Positions 34,358 through 43,053 of a stretch of DNA of 64,000 nt are shown one piece after another. Numbering within the stretch: position 1 is the stretch's first letter; each line of letters opens with the position of its first letter. The notes under the pieces are model-generated. The model was not told where the DNA came from. It saw nothing but the letters and a program-made list of their open reading frames with translations, and ran no database searches. Location: NCBI GenBank assembly GCA_942491555.1, contig CALOBN010000003.1, positions 496,001 through 560,000 of the forward strand, written 5' to 3'. This stretch comes from Marinihelvus sp942491555 (GTDB lineage: Bacteria; Pseudomonadota; Gammaproteobacteria; Xanthomonadales; SZUA-36). Position numbers and translations under genes: made by a program.

Positions 34358-35338
34358 CTAGTTTCGCGTCCTTTGAATGATGGCCGGCGACAAGCTGAAA
34401 CGGGCCAGCCACTGCGGACCGAAGGTATCCGGGCTCACGACGTAATATTCCATTTCAAAATCCATCTTGACCGGCATACCAAACCAGCGGAGCATTTTTG
34501 ACACACCCCCGCCAAGAGGAATCTGCCACTGGTTGTCGCTGGTCGCTTCCCAGTCATACACAATGGTCGGGTTGGAAATGATATTCCAGCCGTTGCCCAG
34601 TCCATAGGCAAAAAAAACATTCAGGTGCGTTTCATTGGTATCCCACGTAACCGGATCGCCCGGACGGGATGCGTTAGCCACACTTGTAAAGTGCTTTAGA
34701 CGGGTGCCAAGAATACCCCAGTCGGTGACTTTACCAAGGGTTAAATCCGGCCCCAGCAGATACTGATCGCGCTCGATGGAACCATCCTGATTGGTGGGTA
34801 ACACGCCAACAATACCGATACCGGTTATCCACCCTGAATCACTGGTCCCACCCCAACCAACATCGTAGGAAACATCTGACAAATGGCCATGGCCTTTGAA
34901 CCACTCCTGACCATCCGGAAGGGTATCGGCATCCTGGCGAATTCGCCAATCCACATAATCACGGTCAGGAACAAGATAGGTCGGTTCACCAAAATTGACC
35001 GGAAAATTTACCCGGACCACGATTTGCTTGCCGCTGTCGAGCAGAAATGGCCACGACGCGGTGATATCCCAGGTGAAGTTCGACTGATCATCGGCGCCCG
35101 CCAGGTCACCCTGGAACTGGGTTTGCTCAAGGCGGTTGAACACACTGAACACGGTGCCATAGGGATTGATCATCTCGATAGCCAGATCATCGAGACTCCG
35201 TGATGGCTGTGTTAATGATGTGCCGGAACCGGGTGAACCCGCCTGCGATGAACCGTCCCGGGCAGAGTCTGCCTGGGCGACCACCATGCACGGCACCAGC
35301 AGCAATGAGAATGCGCAGATTCGAGTAATCCCGGGCAT
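34358..35338 (-). CDS. Outer-membrane barrel-like exported protein
   Basis: 326 residues from the ATG at 35338, giving a signal peptide MPGITRICAFSLLLVPCMVVAQA. After a Ser/Gly linker, repeated amphipathic strands (FTWDITASWPFLLDSGKQIVVRVNFPVNF, HLNVFFAYGLGNGWNIISNPTIVYDWEA, QWQIPLGGGVSKMLRWFGMPVKMDFEMEYYVV) look like the 'transporter/neuromedin-U-like' barrel proteins commonly annotated in marine Proteobacteria. The C-terminal strand QWLARFSLSPAII resembles a beta-signal followed by a short tail. Substrate unknown. 122 bases upstream of sppA on the same strand. Confidence 0.65.
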   Translation of the reverse strand: MPGITRICAFSLLLVPCMVVAQADSARDGSSQAGSPGSGTSLTQPSRSLDDLAIEMINPYGTVFSVFNRLEQTQFQGDLAGADDQSNFTWDITASWPFLLDSGKQIVVRVNFPVNFGEPTYLVPDRDYVDWRIRQDADTLPDGQEWFKGHGHLSDVSYDVGWGGTSDSGWITGIGIVGVLPTNQDGSIERDQYLLGPDLTLGKVTDWGILGTRLKHFTSVANASRPGDPVTWDTNETHLNVFFAYGLGNGWNIISNPTIVYDWEATSDNQWQIPLGGGVSKMLRWFGMPVKMDFEMEYYVVSPDTFGPQWLARFSLSPAIIQRTRN

Positions 35339-35595
35339 ATCTGAATGTCCTTTCGTAAGTGTTGGTGCCAATAATACCGACCTGCCTAAAAAATAACCGT
35401 GATTCCAATTAACCACCAGTCGGTCTTTGACGGACAGGACTCTCTTGAAGCTCAAGCCTCTACAAACTTGCCGGCCGCCTCTGACGGTTTCAATCTGGTT
35501 TATGGCCGCTCTGGCGCTGTCGCGCCTGTTTAAGGTGAGTATGTTTACAGATCGGGTGGTGGCGACAGAAGGCCTGCCGAATTAGCCGCTCTGGC

Positions 35596-36630
35596 TCAAC
35601 CGTAATCCAGCGGTCTCGCTTTGCCCCAGAATACCCAGTAGGCATACATCGAATACGCCAGGATAATCGGCACCACAACCACCACACCGAACAGGATAAT
35701 CATGAGCGATTCCGGCGCACTTGCCGCGTCCCATATGGTAACTTGATCCAGCACGAGATAGGGAAACAAGCTGTAAGCCAGGCCGTGAAAGGCCAATAGA
35801 AAAAGGGCACAACCGCACGCGAAAGGCACCCATTCACCATACTCATTGCCTTGATCCAGGCGCACCGGCAGCCGTTTCAGGGCACGCAGGGCGATCAGGA
35901 TAACCGCCAGCGTGGTTACCGGGATTGGCCAGACCATCAACAAATTCTCGATGCTGAACCACTTGTTGAATATTTTCTCACTGATCAGTGGTGTTGCGAC
36001 CGATACCGCAGCAATTCCGAGCGCAGTCAGGAGCATGGAACGACGCGCCCAGACAATGGCCTTGAGCCTTAAGGGGCCGGTGGTTTTTATGATCAACCAG
36101 GTTGAGCCGAGCAAGGCGTAGCCCGAAGCCAAACAGACTCCGATGAACCCCGCGAAAAGCAGGCTTGCCAGGTCCCCCTGGTACCCGGTGATCACCCGTC
36201 CCAGCATGTACCCCTGTGACAAGGCGGCCATGCCTGAACCAACAAAGAAGGCCGTGTTCCAGGCACCGCGATGTTCAGCCCTGGCTTTGACGCGGAAATC
36301 AAAGGCCACGCCGCGCAAGGTCAGCCCCACGAGCATCACTGCGATTGGCAGATAAAGATGGCCCAGGATGATGCCGTGCGCGGGGGGAAAAGCGACCAGC
36401 AAAATTCCAATCCCGAGCACCAGCCAGGTTTCATTGGCATCCCAAAACGGACCTATGGAGGCAATCATCACGTCGCGTTCGCCGGCATCAGCGCCGCGAA
36501 AAAGCAGGCCCACACCAAGGTCGAAACCATCCAGGATGACATAGGCCAGGATGGCAAAACCCATCATCAGCATAAACACCAGCGGCAGCCAGCCGGCTGG
36601 TGTGGCCATGTCGGGCATCAGCTCATACAT
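35596..36630 (-). CDS. cydB: Cytochrome bd-type quinol oxidase subunit II
   Basis: 344 residues, eight or nine helices. CydB signature near the start: GFAILAYVILDGFDLGVGLLF, then GPFWDANETWLVLGIGILLVAFP and ALLGSTWLIIKTTG. It forms the second subunit of the heme-d quinol oxidase in the inner membrane. It overlaps cydA by 8 bases, so they are translated together. I find no cydX-like small ORF downstream in the 257 bases to the next gene, which fits the CIO (cyanide-insensitive) branch. Confidence 0.96.
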   Translation of the reverse strand: MYELMPDMATPAGWLPLVFMLMMGFAILAYVILDGFDLGVGLLFRGADAGERDVMIASIGPFWDANETWLVLGIGILLVAFPPAHGIILGHLYLPIAVMLVGLTLRGVAFDFRVKARAEHRGAWNTAFFVGSGMAALSQGYMLGRVITGYQGDLASLLFAGFIGVCLASGYALLGSTWLIIKTTGPLRLKAIVWARRSMLLTALGIAAVSVATPLISEKIFNKWFSIENLLMVWPIPVTTLAVILIALRALKRLPVRLDQGNEYGEWVPFACGCALFLLAFHGLAYSLFPYLVLDQVTIWDAASAPESLMIILFGVVVVVPIILAYSMYAYWVFWGKARPLDYG

Positions 36631-38014
36631 TATCGGTGGTCGGCTGTCTGCGCCCGCCCTGCGGCAACACAGCAGGTCCGAACGCGGTTGGCGGAGACTT
36701 CTTTACGGCTGGTTTAGCCGCTTCCCTGGCAAGGTAAAACACGGCCGAAATATACGCCGCTATCAGCAGTGCATACATGACGAGATAAACCACAAGGGTC
36801 GTCGCGACGCTGGTTCCAGACACCGGCCCCAGAGCGTCTGCGGTACGCAGAACCCCGTCCACCAGCCACGGCTGCCTGCCTATTTCCGTGGTGTACCAGC
36901 CACTGAGTACTGCAACCCAGCCGGAAAACGTCATGAACGCGAGAGTCCGCGTCAGCACAGGCCCCGGCATGCCCTTGCGTTTTATCTGAATGCTCGCCAG
37001 CCAGGACACCAGCAACATGAGCATACCCGTGCCCACCATGATCCGGAACGCCCAGAACACGGGGGCTACCGGCGGATGTTCGCCCTCAAAGTCGTTGAGC
37101 CCCTGCACCACCCCGTCCATATCATGCGTCAGAATGAGCGAGGCCAGCCCTTCAATCTCCAGGGCAAAGCGGTTTTCACGTGCTTCCTCATCCGGCAGGG
37201 CGAACAACACCAGCGGCGCCCGCGAGCGGGTTTCCCACAAACCCTCCATGGCGGCTACCTTGTCCGGCTGGTATTTCAGGGTGTTCAGGCCATGCAGATC
37301 GCCAAGGAAAATCTGCAGGGGAATCAACAGTGCTGCCAGAATGACGCCGGTGCGCAACGTGGCGCGAACCGAATCCGTTTGATCGCCCCGCCGCCAACGG
37401 TAAGCCGATACACCTGCGATCAGGAACGACACCGTCAGGAAGGAGGCGACCAGCGTATGCGACAGACGGTAGGGAAACGAAGGGTTGAACACGATCGCGA
37501 ACCAGTCCGTGGCATACGCGACACCATCGCGCATCTCAAAGCCAGCCGGGGTGTGCATCCAGGACACCAGGGCGATAATCCAGAACGCTGACAGGGTTGT
37601 GCCCACAGCCACCAGGACCGTGGCCAGGGTATGCACACGGTTGCTGACCCGGTTAAAACCAAACAACATGATGCCAAGGAATGCGGCCTCCAGGAAAAAG
37701 GCGGTCAGCACCTCGTAACTCAGCAAAGGCCCGGCAATGTTGCCCACCGTATTCATGTATCCGGGCCAGTTGGTCCCAAACTGGAAACTCATGGTGATGC
37801 CGCTGACCACACCGAGCGCAAAGGACAAGGCGAAGACCTTGACCCACAAGCGATAAGCGTTCATCCACTTGTCATCGCCGGTGCGGTTAAAGCGCAGCTT
37901 AAAAAACAGCAACAACCAGCCCAGGGCGATCGTAATCATGGGGAACAGGATATGGAAGCTGATGTTGGCAGCGAACTGTATGCGTGACAGCAGCAGCGGG
38001 TCAGCAAAACTCAC
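36623..38014 (-). CDS. cydA: Cytochrome bd-type quinol oxidase subunit I
   Basis: 463 residues. Heme ligands are visible: His in ISFHILFPMITIALG (about 21, heme b595/d) and His in PYRLSHTLVASFLT (about 186, heme b558). The Q-loop has NTLKYQPDKVAAMEGLWE, with the Lys/Glu quinol-binding residues, and is short as in the CIO branch. GRQPWLVDGVLRT is the conserved late loop. With CydB it oxidises ubiquinol with very high oxygen affinity and resists sulfide and cyanide, which suits the sulfide module at the right of this window. First gene of the cydAB operon. Confidence 0.97.
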   Translation of the reverse strand: MSFADPLLLSRIQFAANISFHILFPMITIALGWLLLFFKLRFNRTGDDKWMNAYRLWVKVFALSFALGVVSGITMSFQFGTNWPGYMNTVGNIAGPLLSYEVLTAFFLEAAFLGIMLFGFNRVSNRVHTLATVLVAVGTTLSAFWIIALVSWMHTPAGFEMRDGVAYATDWFAIVFNPSFPYRLSHTLVASFLTVSFLIAGVSAYRWRRGDQTDSVRATLRTGVILAALLIPLQIFLGDLHGLNTLKYQPDKVAAMEGLWETRSRAPLVLFALPDEEARENRFALEIEGLASLILTHDMDGVVQGLNDFEGEHPPVAPVFWAFRIMVGTGMLMLLVSWLASIQIKRKGMPGPVLTRTLAFMTFSGWVAVLSGWYTTEIGRQPWLVDGVLRTADALGPVSGTSVATTLVVYLVMYALLIAAYISAVFYLAREAAKPAVKKSPPTAFGPAVLPQGGRRQPTTDNV

Positions 38015-38149
38015 GTTGGCATCTCCGGTCTGGCAAAGCGCCAGCTACCATTTAAAAGATGGATTTGCACGCGGCCGGTTTCAAGGGCCGCCTTGCGCGT
38101 TACTGCGTAGTGGGTAGTATTGAACCTTACTTAGTCTCAAGGCAGCGTC

Positions 38150-38437
38150 ATGAACAAGAACCTTTTTATCCTCGTCCCGGCCCTCCTGATTTCTGCTTGC
38201 GCCATGTCACCGGAAGAGGTGGAGAACGAGATGGAAATCCCGCTGGATGCGGTCCCCGCCAACGTGATGGCGGCAGCACGCAGCGCCTTGCCGGGCATTG
38301 AACTGAGCGAGGCCGAATACGAGGAAGAAGAAGGGCTGATGGTGTACGAGCTCGAGGGCATGCTCGGTGACACACGCTACGAGATCGAAATTACCCCGGA
38401 AGGAGAGGTCCTGGAGATCGAGCAAATCGACGATTAG
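38150..38437 (+). CDS. Small PepSY-like lipoprotein
   Basis: 95 residues, lipobox FILVPALLISACAMS (Cys about 17). The mature chain PANVMAAARSALPGIELSEAEYEEEEGLMVYELEGML, then DTRYEIEITPEGEVLEIEQIDD matches the PepSY-like (BLIP-like) fold: helix, then strands with the 'y.v.v..dG.v..i' pattern. Strongly acidic. Such proteins are thought to bind or inhibit peptidases or metals in the envelope. It overlaps the convergent gene by 4 bases. Small but convincing by its signal and fold. Confidence 0.8.
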   Translation: MNKNLFILVPALLISACAMSPEEVENEMEIPLDAVPANVMAAARSALPGIELSEAEYEEEEGLMVYELEGMLGDTRYEIEITPEGEVLEIEQIDD

Positions 38438-38982
38438 TCATCGCGAACGAACACCGCTTTGAATCGCGGTGCACCGTGGCGCTCTAAATAATAAGTCATG
38501 GTGTTCAGATCCGCGCTGAACGATAAGGACCACTGATTGGTCCTGGCTTCCGGTACCAATGAAATCGTATCAGCATCTGCGGGGAAAGACTGGGCGAGCG
38601 CGGTGCCGGCTGAGTTTGTGGTGCCGCCATACTGGGTGATCTCCTCCGGTGTGCCGTCTGCATGCCGGTGATCGTGTTTCAACTGCAGTCCGGAAGCCGT
38701 TGGCGTAATAACCCAAGTGCGCGAGTGATTCTCACCGACTGCCAGAGGGATACGAATTTCATCAGGTGTGCAGGAGGCAAAAGTAGCCACCAATGGCTGA
38801 TCACGCCAGGCTTCGCCCGGTTCTTCCGGATACACCGTTTCACCGACAAAGGTAGCGCCGCACAGCGCGACGAGCTGCTCGAAAAACGCTTTCTGCTGCG
38901 CCCCGGGGCCGGCCTGCGCCTGCAATGAGGTGGCCAGCACAGCAATGGAAATGAAAACATACAATCCGCGAATTCGACTCAT
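38434..38982 (-). CDS. Secreted protein of unknown function
   Basis: 182 residues from the ATG at 38982 (MSRIRGLYVFISIAVLATSLQAQA, Sec signal). The mature part opens QQKAFFEQLVALCGATFVGETVYPE and has a second Cys in FASCTPDEIRIPL. A beta-rich part follows: TWVITPTASGLQLKHDHRHADGT, then WSLSFSADLNTMTYYLERHGAPRFKAVF. This looks like a small lipocalin- or META-like barrel sampled in many marine genomes as hypothetical. No active site is seen. Confidence 0.65.
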   Translation of the reverse strand: MSRIRGLYVFISIAVLATSLQAQAGPGAQQKAFFEQLVALCGATFVGETVYPEEPGEAWRDQPLVATFASCTPDEIRIPLAVGENHSRTWVITPTASGLQLKHDHRHADGTPEEITQYGGTTNSAGTALAQSFPADADTISLVPEARTNQWSLSFSADLNTMTYYLERHGAPRFKAVFVRDD

Positions 38983-39048
38983 AAACAAGATACCTGGTAT
39001 AAAAATCAACGGCTACTTTAGCGCCTTATGCTGTCATATAATTCGCCT

Positions 39049-39759
39049 ATGTTCCACGTACCAAAACTGAAACAGAGCGCCGTTAATGTGATCACACGCT
39101 TCCAGCGAGCATATGGCGCGCGTGCCGTCGTAGCCAGCCTTGGCATTTATTTGCTTTGTGCGATGACCATGCCTGCGATGGCCACGACGCCGTCTACGGC
39201 CGGTGCTGAACTACTCCAGCCACGACAACTGTGGATTCAAAACCGCTTTTCCGGTGAATCACGGCTGGAAGACATTCCGGCACCGGACACCTCACTGTGG
39301 AACCAGGCACGTATTGAAGACTATTTAAACAGCCTGACCGTTGACGCGCAGCCACCCCTGGGCGTCCTGATCATCGAAAAAATCGGCCTGGAAGTGCCGG
39401 TTTATAACGGTACCGGGGACCTCGAACTGGACCTTGGCGCTGGCAGAATCCCCGGAACGGGAACATTCTACGGGGCAGGCAACCTGGGCATTTCAGCTCA
39501 TCGCGATGGCTTCTTTCGTGGCCTTAAAGACCTGCAAATCGGCGACACTATTACTCTGCGCGGAGTGAACGGCGATCAGGTATTTACGATCAACAACTTC
39601 AGCACCGTTCACAAGACTGATCATGCAGCACTTAAGACAAGCAACGAGCGAATGTTAACCCTCGTCACCTGTCATCCGTTTTATTTCGTGGGTGAGGCAC
39701 CGGAACGCTACCTTGTTCAAGCCGTTCCTGTCTCGTCATCGCACGGTAGCAGCGAATGA
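39049..39759 (+). CDS. Class-D-like sortase, Gram-negative orphan
   Basis: 236 residues from the ATG at 39049 (an ATG at 39028 would add seven). A membrane anchor lies near residues 25-45 (AVVASLGIYLLCAMTMPAMA). Sortase core: PVYNGTGDLELDLGAGRIPGTG, catalytic His in GISAHRDGFFRG (about 150), Cys in MLTLVTCHPFYFVG (the TLxTC motif, about 207) and Arg in APERYLVQ (about 219). All three catalytic residues are present. Proteobacterial sortases of this type usually sit beside one dedicated substrate with a VIT/VWA domain and a C-terminal sorting signal. None is visible in this window. A TATAAT at 39037-39042 lies immediately upstream. Confidence 0.9.
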   Translation: MFHVPKLKQSAVNVITRFQRAYGARAVVASLGIYLLCAMTMPAMATTPSTAGAELLQPRQLWIQNRFSGESRLEDIPAPDTSLWNQARIEDYLNSLTVDAQPPLGVLIIEKIGLEVPVYNGTGDLELDLGAGRIPGTGTFYGAGNLGISAHRDGFFRGLKDLQIGDTITLRGVNGDQVFTINNFSTVHKTDHAALKTSNERMLTLVTCHPFYFVGEAPERYLVQAVPVSSSHGSSE

Positions 39760-39782
39760 GAGCAGTGCTGACGTAACGCCGC

Positions 39783-40058
39783 TCATGCCCTGCGGACCCG
39801 GACCACTTTCATGACCTCCACACTCATGCCGGCAACCAGTCTGCTGGAGGCGTAGTAGGTCAGGTTGACCCGTCCGCCGGTAAGCGTTTTGTATCGCTTT
39901 TGCCGCTTGTACTGGAAAGGCACTTCGTAACCATCAATCATCAGCGTGTTGAGAAACCAGTCGCCTTCACTGCGCTGCACATGGGAAATGACTTTCGCGT
40001 CCTCCGTGTGCACCAGTTCATGATGTTTATACAAAAGTTTTTTTGGATCGGGATTCAT
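39783..40058 (-). CDS. Small conserved-looking cytosolic protein
   Basis: 91 residues. The ATG at 40058 is chosen because GAGGAGG lies 6 bases upstream; the same frame is open far beyond but without protein-like composition. Sequence features: KKLLYKHHELVHTEDAKVISH, an aromatic strand DWFLNTLMIDGYEVPFQYKR, and a basic end. No known domain is recognised. It follows TsaC on the same strand after 133 bases. Convergent with the sortase gene. Confidence 0.6.
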   Translation of the reverse strand: MNPDPKKLLYKHHELVHTEDAKVISHVQRSEGDWFLNTLMIDGYEVPFQYKRQKRYKTLTGGRVNLTYYASSRLVAGMSVEVMKVVRVRRA

Positions 40059-40191
40059 GGACCTCCTCGGTGACGGCCTCCTCGCGGCGCCGGATAAATC
40101 TGCCATCACCTCCTTTATTCTAGGTGATGGCTGTGCGATGCACTGCGCGCAAAGCCCGTTGTGCCAGAGAGCATGCCCCCAACACCGGAAC

Positions 40192-41145
40192 TCATGACCC
40201 GCGCGGTGCCGCCGCCCGCTGCAGTCGATCATTGATTGCCTCACCCAGGCCGGTTTGCGGAATGGGCATGACGGCAATAGATCCCACACCCGTGCCATCA
40301 AGCTCCCGCAACATTCGATAAAGGTTGGCCGCGGCCTCGACCAGGTCACCCCGCCGTGACAGGTTTGGCACGTCATCCGGCGCGCCCGGACCAAACCCCA
40401 GAAATGCCTCACCGGGCCTGGCCGTCTCAGCATTCAGCCGCACCTGTGCCCTGGGCGCATAATGCGTAGCCAACTGGCCCGGGGCCATAATGCCTGGTGT
40501 TTGGCCGTCACTGACCTTGCCAACCAGTGACTCGATGACGTCCCGACCGATTACTCCCGGACGCAATAAGCGGACCGGCTCACCCGGGATCACCGCAATA
40601 ATGGTTGACTCGATTCCTGCCTCGCACAGACCACCATCAAGGACAAGGGTCACCCGGGTGTCGAGTTCCGCGGCCACATGAGCAGCGGAGGTCGGGCTAA
40701 GACGGCCTGACGGGTTGGCAGACGGCGCGACCAATGGCCGTCCAAAAGCCTGGATCAGCGCGCGCGCAACCGGATGCGAGGGACATCGCAGCCCGATGGT
40801 TTGCAGCCCTGCCCGCGCCAACTCACACACCTGCCCTCCAGCCTGAACCGGCACCACCAGGGTGAGAGGCCCGGGCCACAGGGCTTTTGCCAGCGCCACG
40901 GCACGTTGATCAAACCGGCCCTCAAGCCGCGCGGCCTCAAGGGTAGTCACATGGGCAATCAGGGGATTGAAATCCGGCCGGCCCTTGGCCGCGTAAATGC
41001 GCGCTACAGCCGTGGCATTGGCCGCATCTGCCGCCAGGCCGTAGACGGTCTCAGTAGGCAAGCCCAATAACTGCCCGGCGCCAAGCGCTCGCACTGCGCG
41101 GGCGATTCCGTCCTTGTCGGGAGAAACCACGGGAATTGCACTCAC
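40192..41145 (-). CDS. L-threonylcarbamoyladenylate synthase (Sua5/YrdC/YwlC type)
   Basis: 317 residues from a GTG start, with GGAAGG 9 bases upstream. The YrdC domain (1-~190) shows LLGLPTETVYGLAADA, IYAAKGRPDFNPLIAHV, LWPGPLTLVVP, GLRCPSHPVARALIQAFGRPLVAPSANPSGRLSPTSA and STIIAVIPGEPVRLLRPGVI. The C-terminal Sua5 domain (~215-317) contains APGQLATHYAPRAQVRL and the closing LQRAAAPRG. It makes threonylcarbamoyl-AMP from Thr, bicarbonate and ATP for the t6A37 tRNA modification. The two-domain Sua5 form rather than the short TsaC form is encoded. Cytosolic. Confidence 0.96.
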   Translation of the reverse strand: MSAIPVVSPDKDGIARAVRALGAGQLLGLPTETVYGLAADAANATAVARIYAAKGRPDFNPLIAHVTTLEAARLEGRFDQRAVALAKALWPGPLTLVVPVQAGGQVCELARAGLQTIGLRCPSHPVARALIQAFGRPLVAPSANPSGRLSPTSAAHVAAELDTRVTLVLDGGLCEAGIESTIIAVIPGEPVRLLRPGVIGRDVIESLVGKVSDGQTPGIMAPGQLATHYAPRAQVRLNAETARPGEAFLGFGPGAPDDVPNLSRRGDLVEAAANLYRMLRELDGTGVGSIAVMPIPQTGLGEAINDRLQRAAAPRGS

Positions 41146-41290
41146 AACTGACGGCCTTCCTTAAACAGCCTCGGATCTAACGTGATGTTAACCCATGCCC
41201 GCGCCGGTATATGCGTGCTGTTTCCGGTAAGCAGGGTAATTCTGTGCTTTGATAAATACTCAAGGAGCAATAAGCAGCAGGGAGTTCAGC

Positions 41291-42319
41291 ATGAAAAGAA
41301 TCGCCATATTCACCGATGGAACCTGGAATTCACCAACCAAAGGGGGCGCGACCAACGTGCTGCACCTGGCCCGCGGCATCAAGCCGGTTTCTGATGATGT
41401 GGAACAGGTCGCATTCTACGACTGGGGTGTTGGCACCGATCGAAAGGCACTGATGGGTGGCATATCCGGGGTGGGTATCGATAAAAACATCACCGACTGC
41501 TACCGCTTTATTGTGCACAACTTCAATGTCGGGGATCAGCTGTTTCTGTTCGGATTCAGTCGCGGTGCTTATACGGCACGTTCTCTCGGCGGGTTCATAC
41601 GCAACTGTGGAATCTTGCGGCGCGAGCACGCCAATCAGATTCCCGCAGCCTACGAGATGTACCGTAAACGCTCAAAATCAGCCAGCCCCAATGCGCCCAA
41701 ATCCGTCGGTTTTCGCCGCCGTTATGCCTGGGAGAACATCACTCCCATCGAGTTTATCGGCGCCTGGGACACGGTAGGATCACTGGGCATTCCCGTGCCA
41801 TTTTGGGGCACACTGGGCGAGAAGGAGTTTCTGTTTCACGACACGGAACCGAGCAAAATTATCCGTCATGCCCGTCACGCGGTGGCTATCGACGAGGTTC
41901 GCGAAGATTTCCAACCCACGCTCTGGGATAAAAAGCCGGATATTGATCTGCAACAGGTCTGGTTCAGCGGCGTGCACAGCAACGTGGGCGGCTCCTATGA
42001 CGACCGCGGCCTGAGCGACCATGCATTGCGCTGGATGGTCGATGAGGCGGGCTCCTTTGGTCTGGACTTCGAGGACCATGCCCTCGCCACGATCAAACCG
42101 GACCACCGCGGCAAGCTCTACAACAGCCGCCGCGGAATTTACCTGGCACGCAGTAAACATCAGCGAACCATCCTTGGCGCAATCCACGAATCAGTCAAAC
42201 GCCGGTGGCAGGATGATGTGGATGGCTACCAGGCGCGCTGCAAGCCGCTTCGAGCCTTACTTAGCAGCGTTGGTAACGACTGGAGCCGCATAGAAATTGC
42301 CGGCAATGCGGCGTCCTAG
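41291..42319 (+). CDS. DUF2235 alpha/beta hydrolase (Tle1-like lipase fold)
   Basis: 342 residues from the ATG at 41291 (MKRIAIFTDGTWNSPTKGG), the DUF2235 N-terminus in which Asp-Gly-Thr-Trp-Asn is invariant. The nucleophile elbow is LFLFGFSRGAYTARSLGGFI (Ser about 89, GxSxG). Further marks are IEFIGAWDTVGSLGIP (catalytic Asp region) and VWFSGVHSNVGGSYDDRGLSD (His). DUF2235 includes the type VI lipase effector Tle1. This protein has no PAAR or VgrG neighbour, no immunity gene and no signal peptide, so a housekeeping hydrolase is as likely as an effector. Single gene. Confidence 0.9.
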   Translation: MKRIAIFTDGTWNSPTKGGATNVLHLARGIKPVSDDVEQVAFYDWGVGTDRKALMGGISGVGIDKNITDCYRFIVHNFNVGDQLFLFGFSRGAYTARSLGGFIRNCGILRREHANQIPAAYEMYRKRSKSASPNAPKSVGFRRRYAWENITPIEFIGAWDTVGSLGIPVPFWGTLGEKEFLFHDTEPSKIIRHARHAVAIDEVREDFQPTLWDKKPDIDLQQVWFSGVHSNVGGSYDDRGLSDHALRWMVDEAGSFGLDFEDHALATIKPDHRGKLYNSRRGIYLARSKHQRTILGAIHESVKRRWQDDVDGYQARCKPLRALLSSVGNDWSRIEIAGNAAS

Positions 42320-42461
42320 TTTTCAGTGGGAGATCCATCGGAAGCTAATGTTCTCGACCTGGATGGAATATACCGGCCCTGACAGGCAGCGTATTCCGCT
42401 AGGATAATAAACAGGTCGGGATCATTCCGGCTCATTCGCTCATTCAATTCGGAGTTCCAGC

Positions 42462-42986
42462 ATGAAAAAAACATCCTTACCAAACGCCGAACGTCGCCAG
42501 TTGCTTAAATGGATGGGCGGCAGTGTCGCGATATTGTCTGTGACCGGCCTGGCCGGCTGCTCAGACGGCGGTTCCGAATCAGGCACTGCAGCTGCGAAAC
42601 CCCAGGCCAAACCCCAACCAGAGCCCAAACCTCAGCCAGCCGCACAGCCTGCGCCCCCGCCTACCCAGGCGGCGCCCGCAGCTGAACCACCGGCTGAAAC
42701 CGTTGCGCAAACGCCAGCGAAGCCCGACACCCAGGCTGCAGCGGCCAATACCGGGGAGATGCCCCTGCTGGCCGAGGACAACCCGCAAGCGCAGGCCCTG
42801 GGTTACGTGGCGGATACCAGTCGTGTGGACGCAAGCCGTTTTCCCAATCATGCCGCAGATCAGGCTTGCTCTAACTGTGCACTGTATACCGGCGAGGCCG
42901 GCCAGGAAGCGGGACCGTGCGGAATCTTCCCGGGGCGACAGGTTAGTGCCAGGGGCTGGTGCAGCGCCTACAATCGCAAAGCCTGA
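42462..42986 (+). CDS. High-potential iron-sulfur protein with Tat signal, lipobox and Pro/Ala stalk
   Basis: 174 residues. Tat-type start ERRQLLKWMGGSVAILSVTGLAGCSDG combines a twin Arg with a lipobox Cys (about 32), so the folded cluster protein would be exported and tethered by lipid. A ~55-residue Pro/Ala/Lys/Gln stalk (PQPEPKPQPAAQPAPPPTQ and similar) follows, then the HiPIP domain at about 100-174: ACSNCALYTGEAG (CxxC), GPCGIFPGRQVSARGWCSAY, the four Cys of the 4Fe-4S cluster. HiPIPs carry electrons in the periplasm between bc1 and oxidases or reaction centres. A long stalk on a lipoprotein HiPIP is unusual. ATG follows GGAG by 8 bases. Confidence 0.9.
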   Translation: MKKTSLPNAERRQLLKWMGGSVAILSVTGLAGCSDGGSESGTAAAKPQAKPQPEPKPQPAAQPAPPPTQAAPAAEPPAETVAQTPAKPDTQAAAANTGEMPLLAEDNPQAQALGYVADTSRVDASRFPNHAADQACSNCALYTGEAGQEAGPCGIFPGRQVSARGWCSAYNRKA

Positions 42987-42995
42987 TTAAGACAA

Positions 42996-43023
42996 CGGCA
43001 CGGTATCTTCAGATGCCGTGCCG
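42996..43023. terminator. Hairpin between convergent genes
   Basis: CGGCACGG / CCGTGCCG arms, extended inward by ATCT / AGAT with a T-G wobble and a two-base loop. No U tract on either side, so it may work as a mRNA 3' stem or as a weak terminator. Confidence 0.5.
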
Positions 43024-43053
43024 GACTCGCCGGGCGCACTCCGGGGTTGGGGA

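Noticed and set aside
35340..35595. Possible cydX or other small gene after cydB
   Set aside because: No short frame with the MWYF-type start and one helix is found; the bd oxidase looks like the CIO type, which lacks CydX.
36551..37591. 346-codon frame on the plus strand
   Set aside because: Lies antisense inside cydA/cydB, composition rich in Arg/Gln/His and no domain; shadow of the real genes.
40059..40433. Upstream extension of the 91-residue protein to 216 residues
   Set aside because: The extension overlaps the end of the Sua5 gene on the same strand in another frame and has Cys/Trp/Arg-rich, non-conserved composition; the GAGGAGG site supports the short form.
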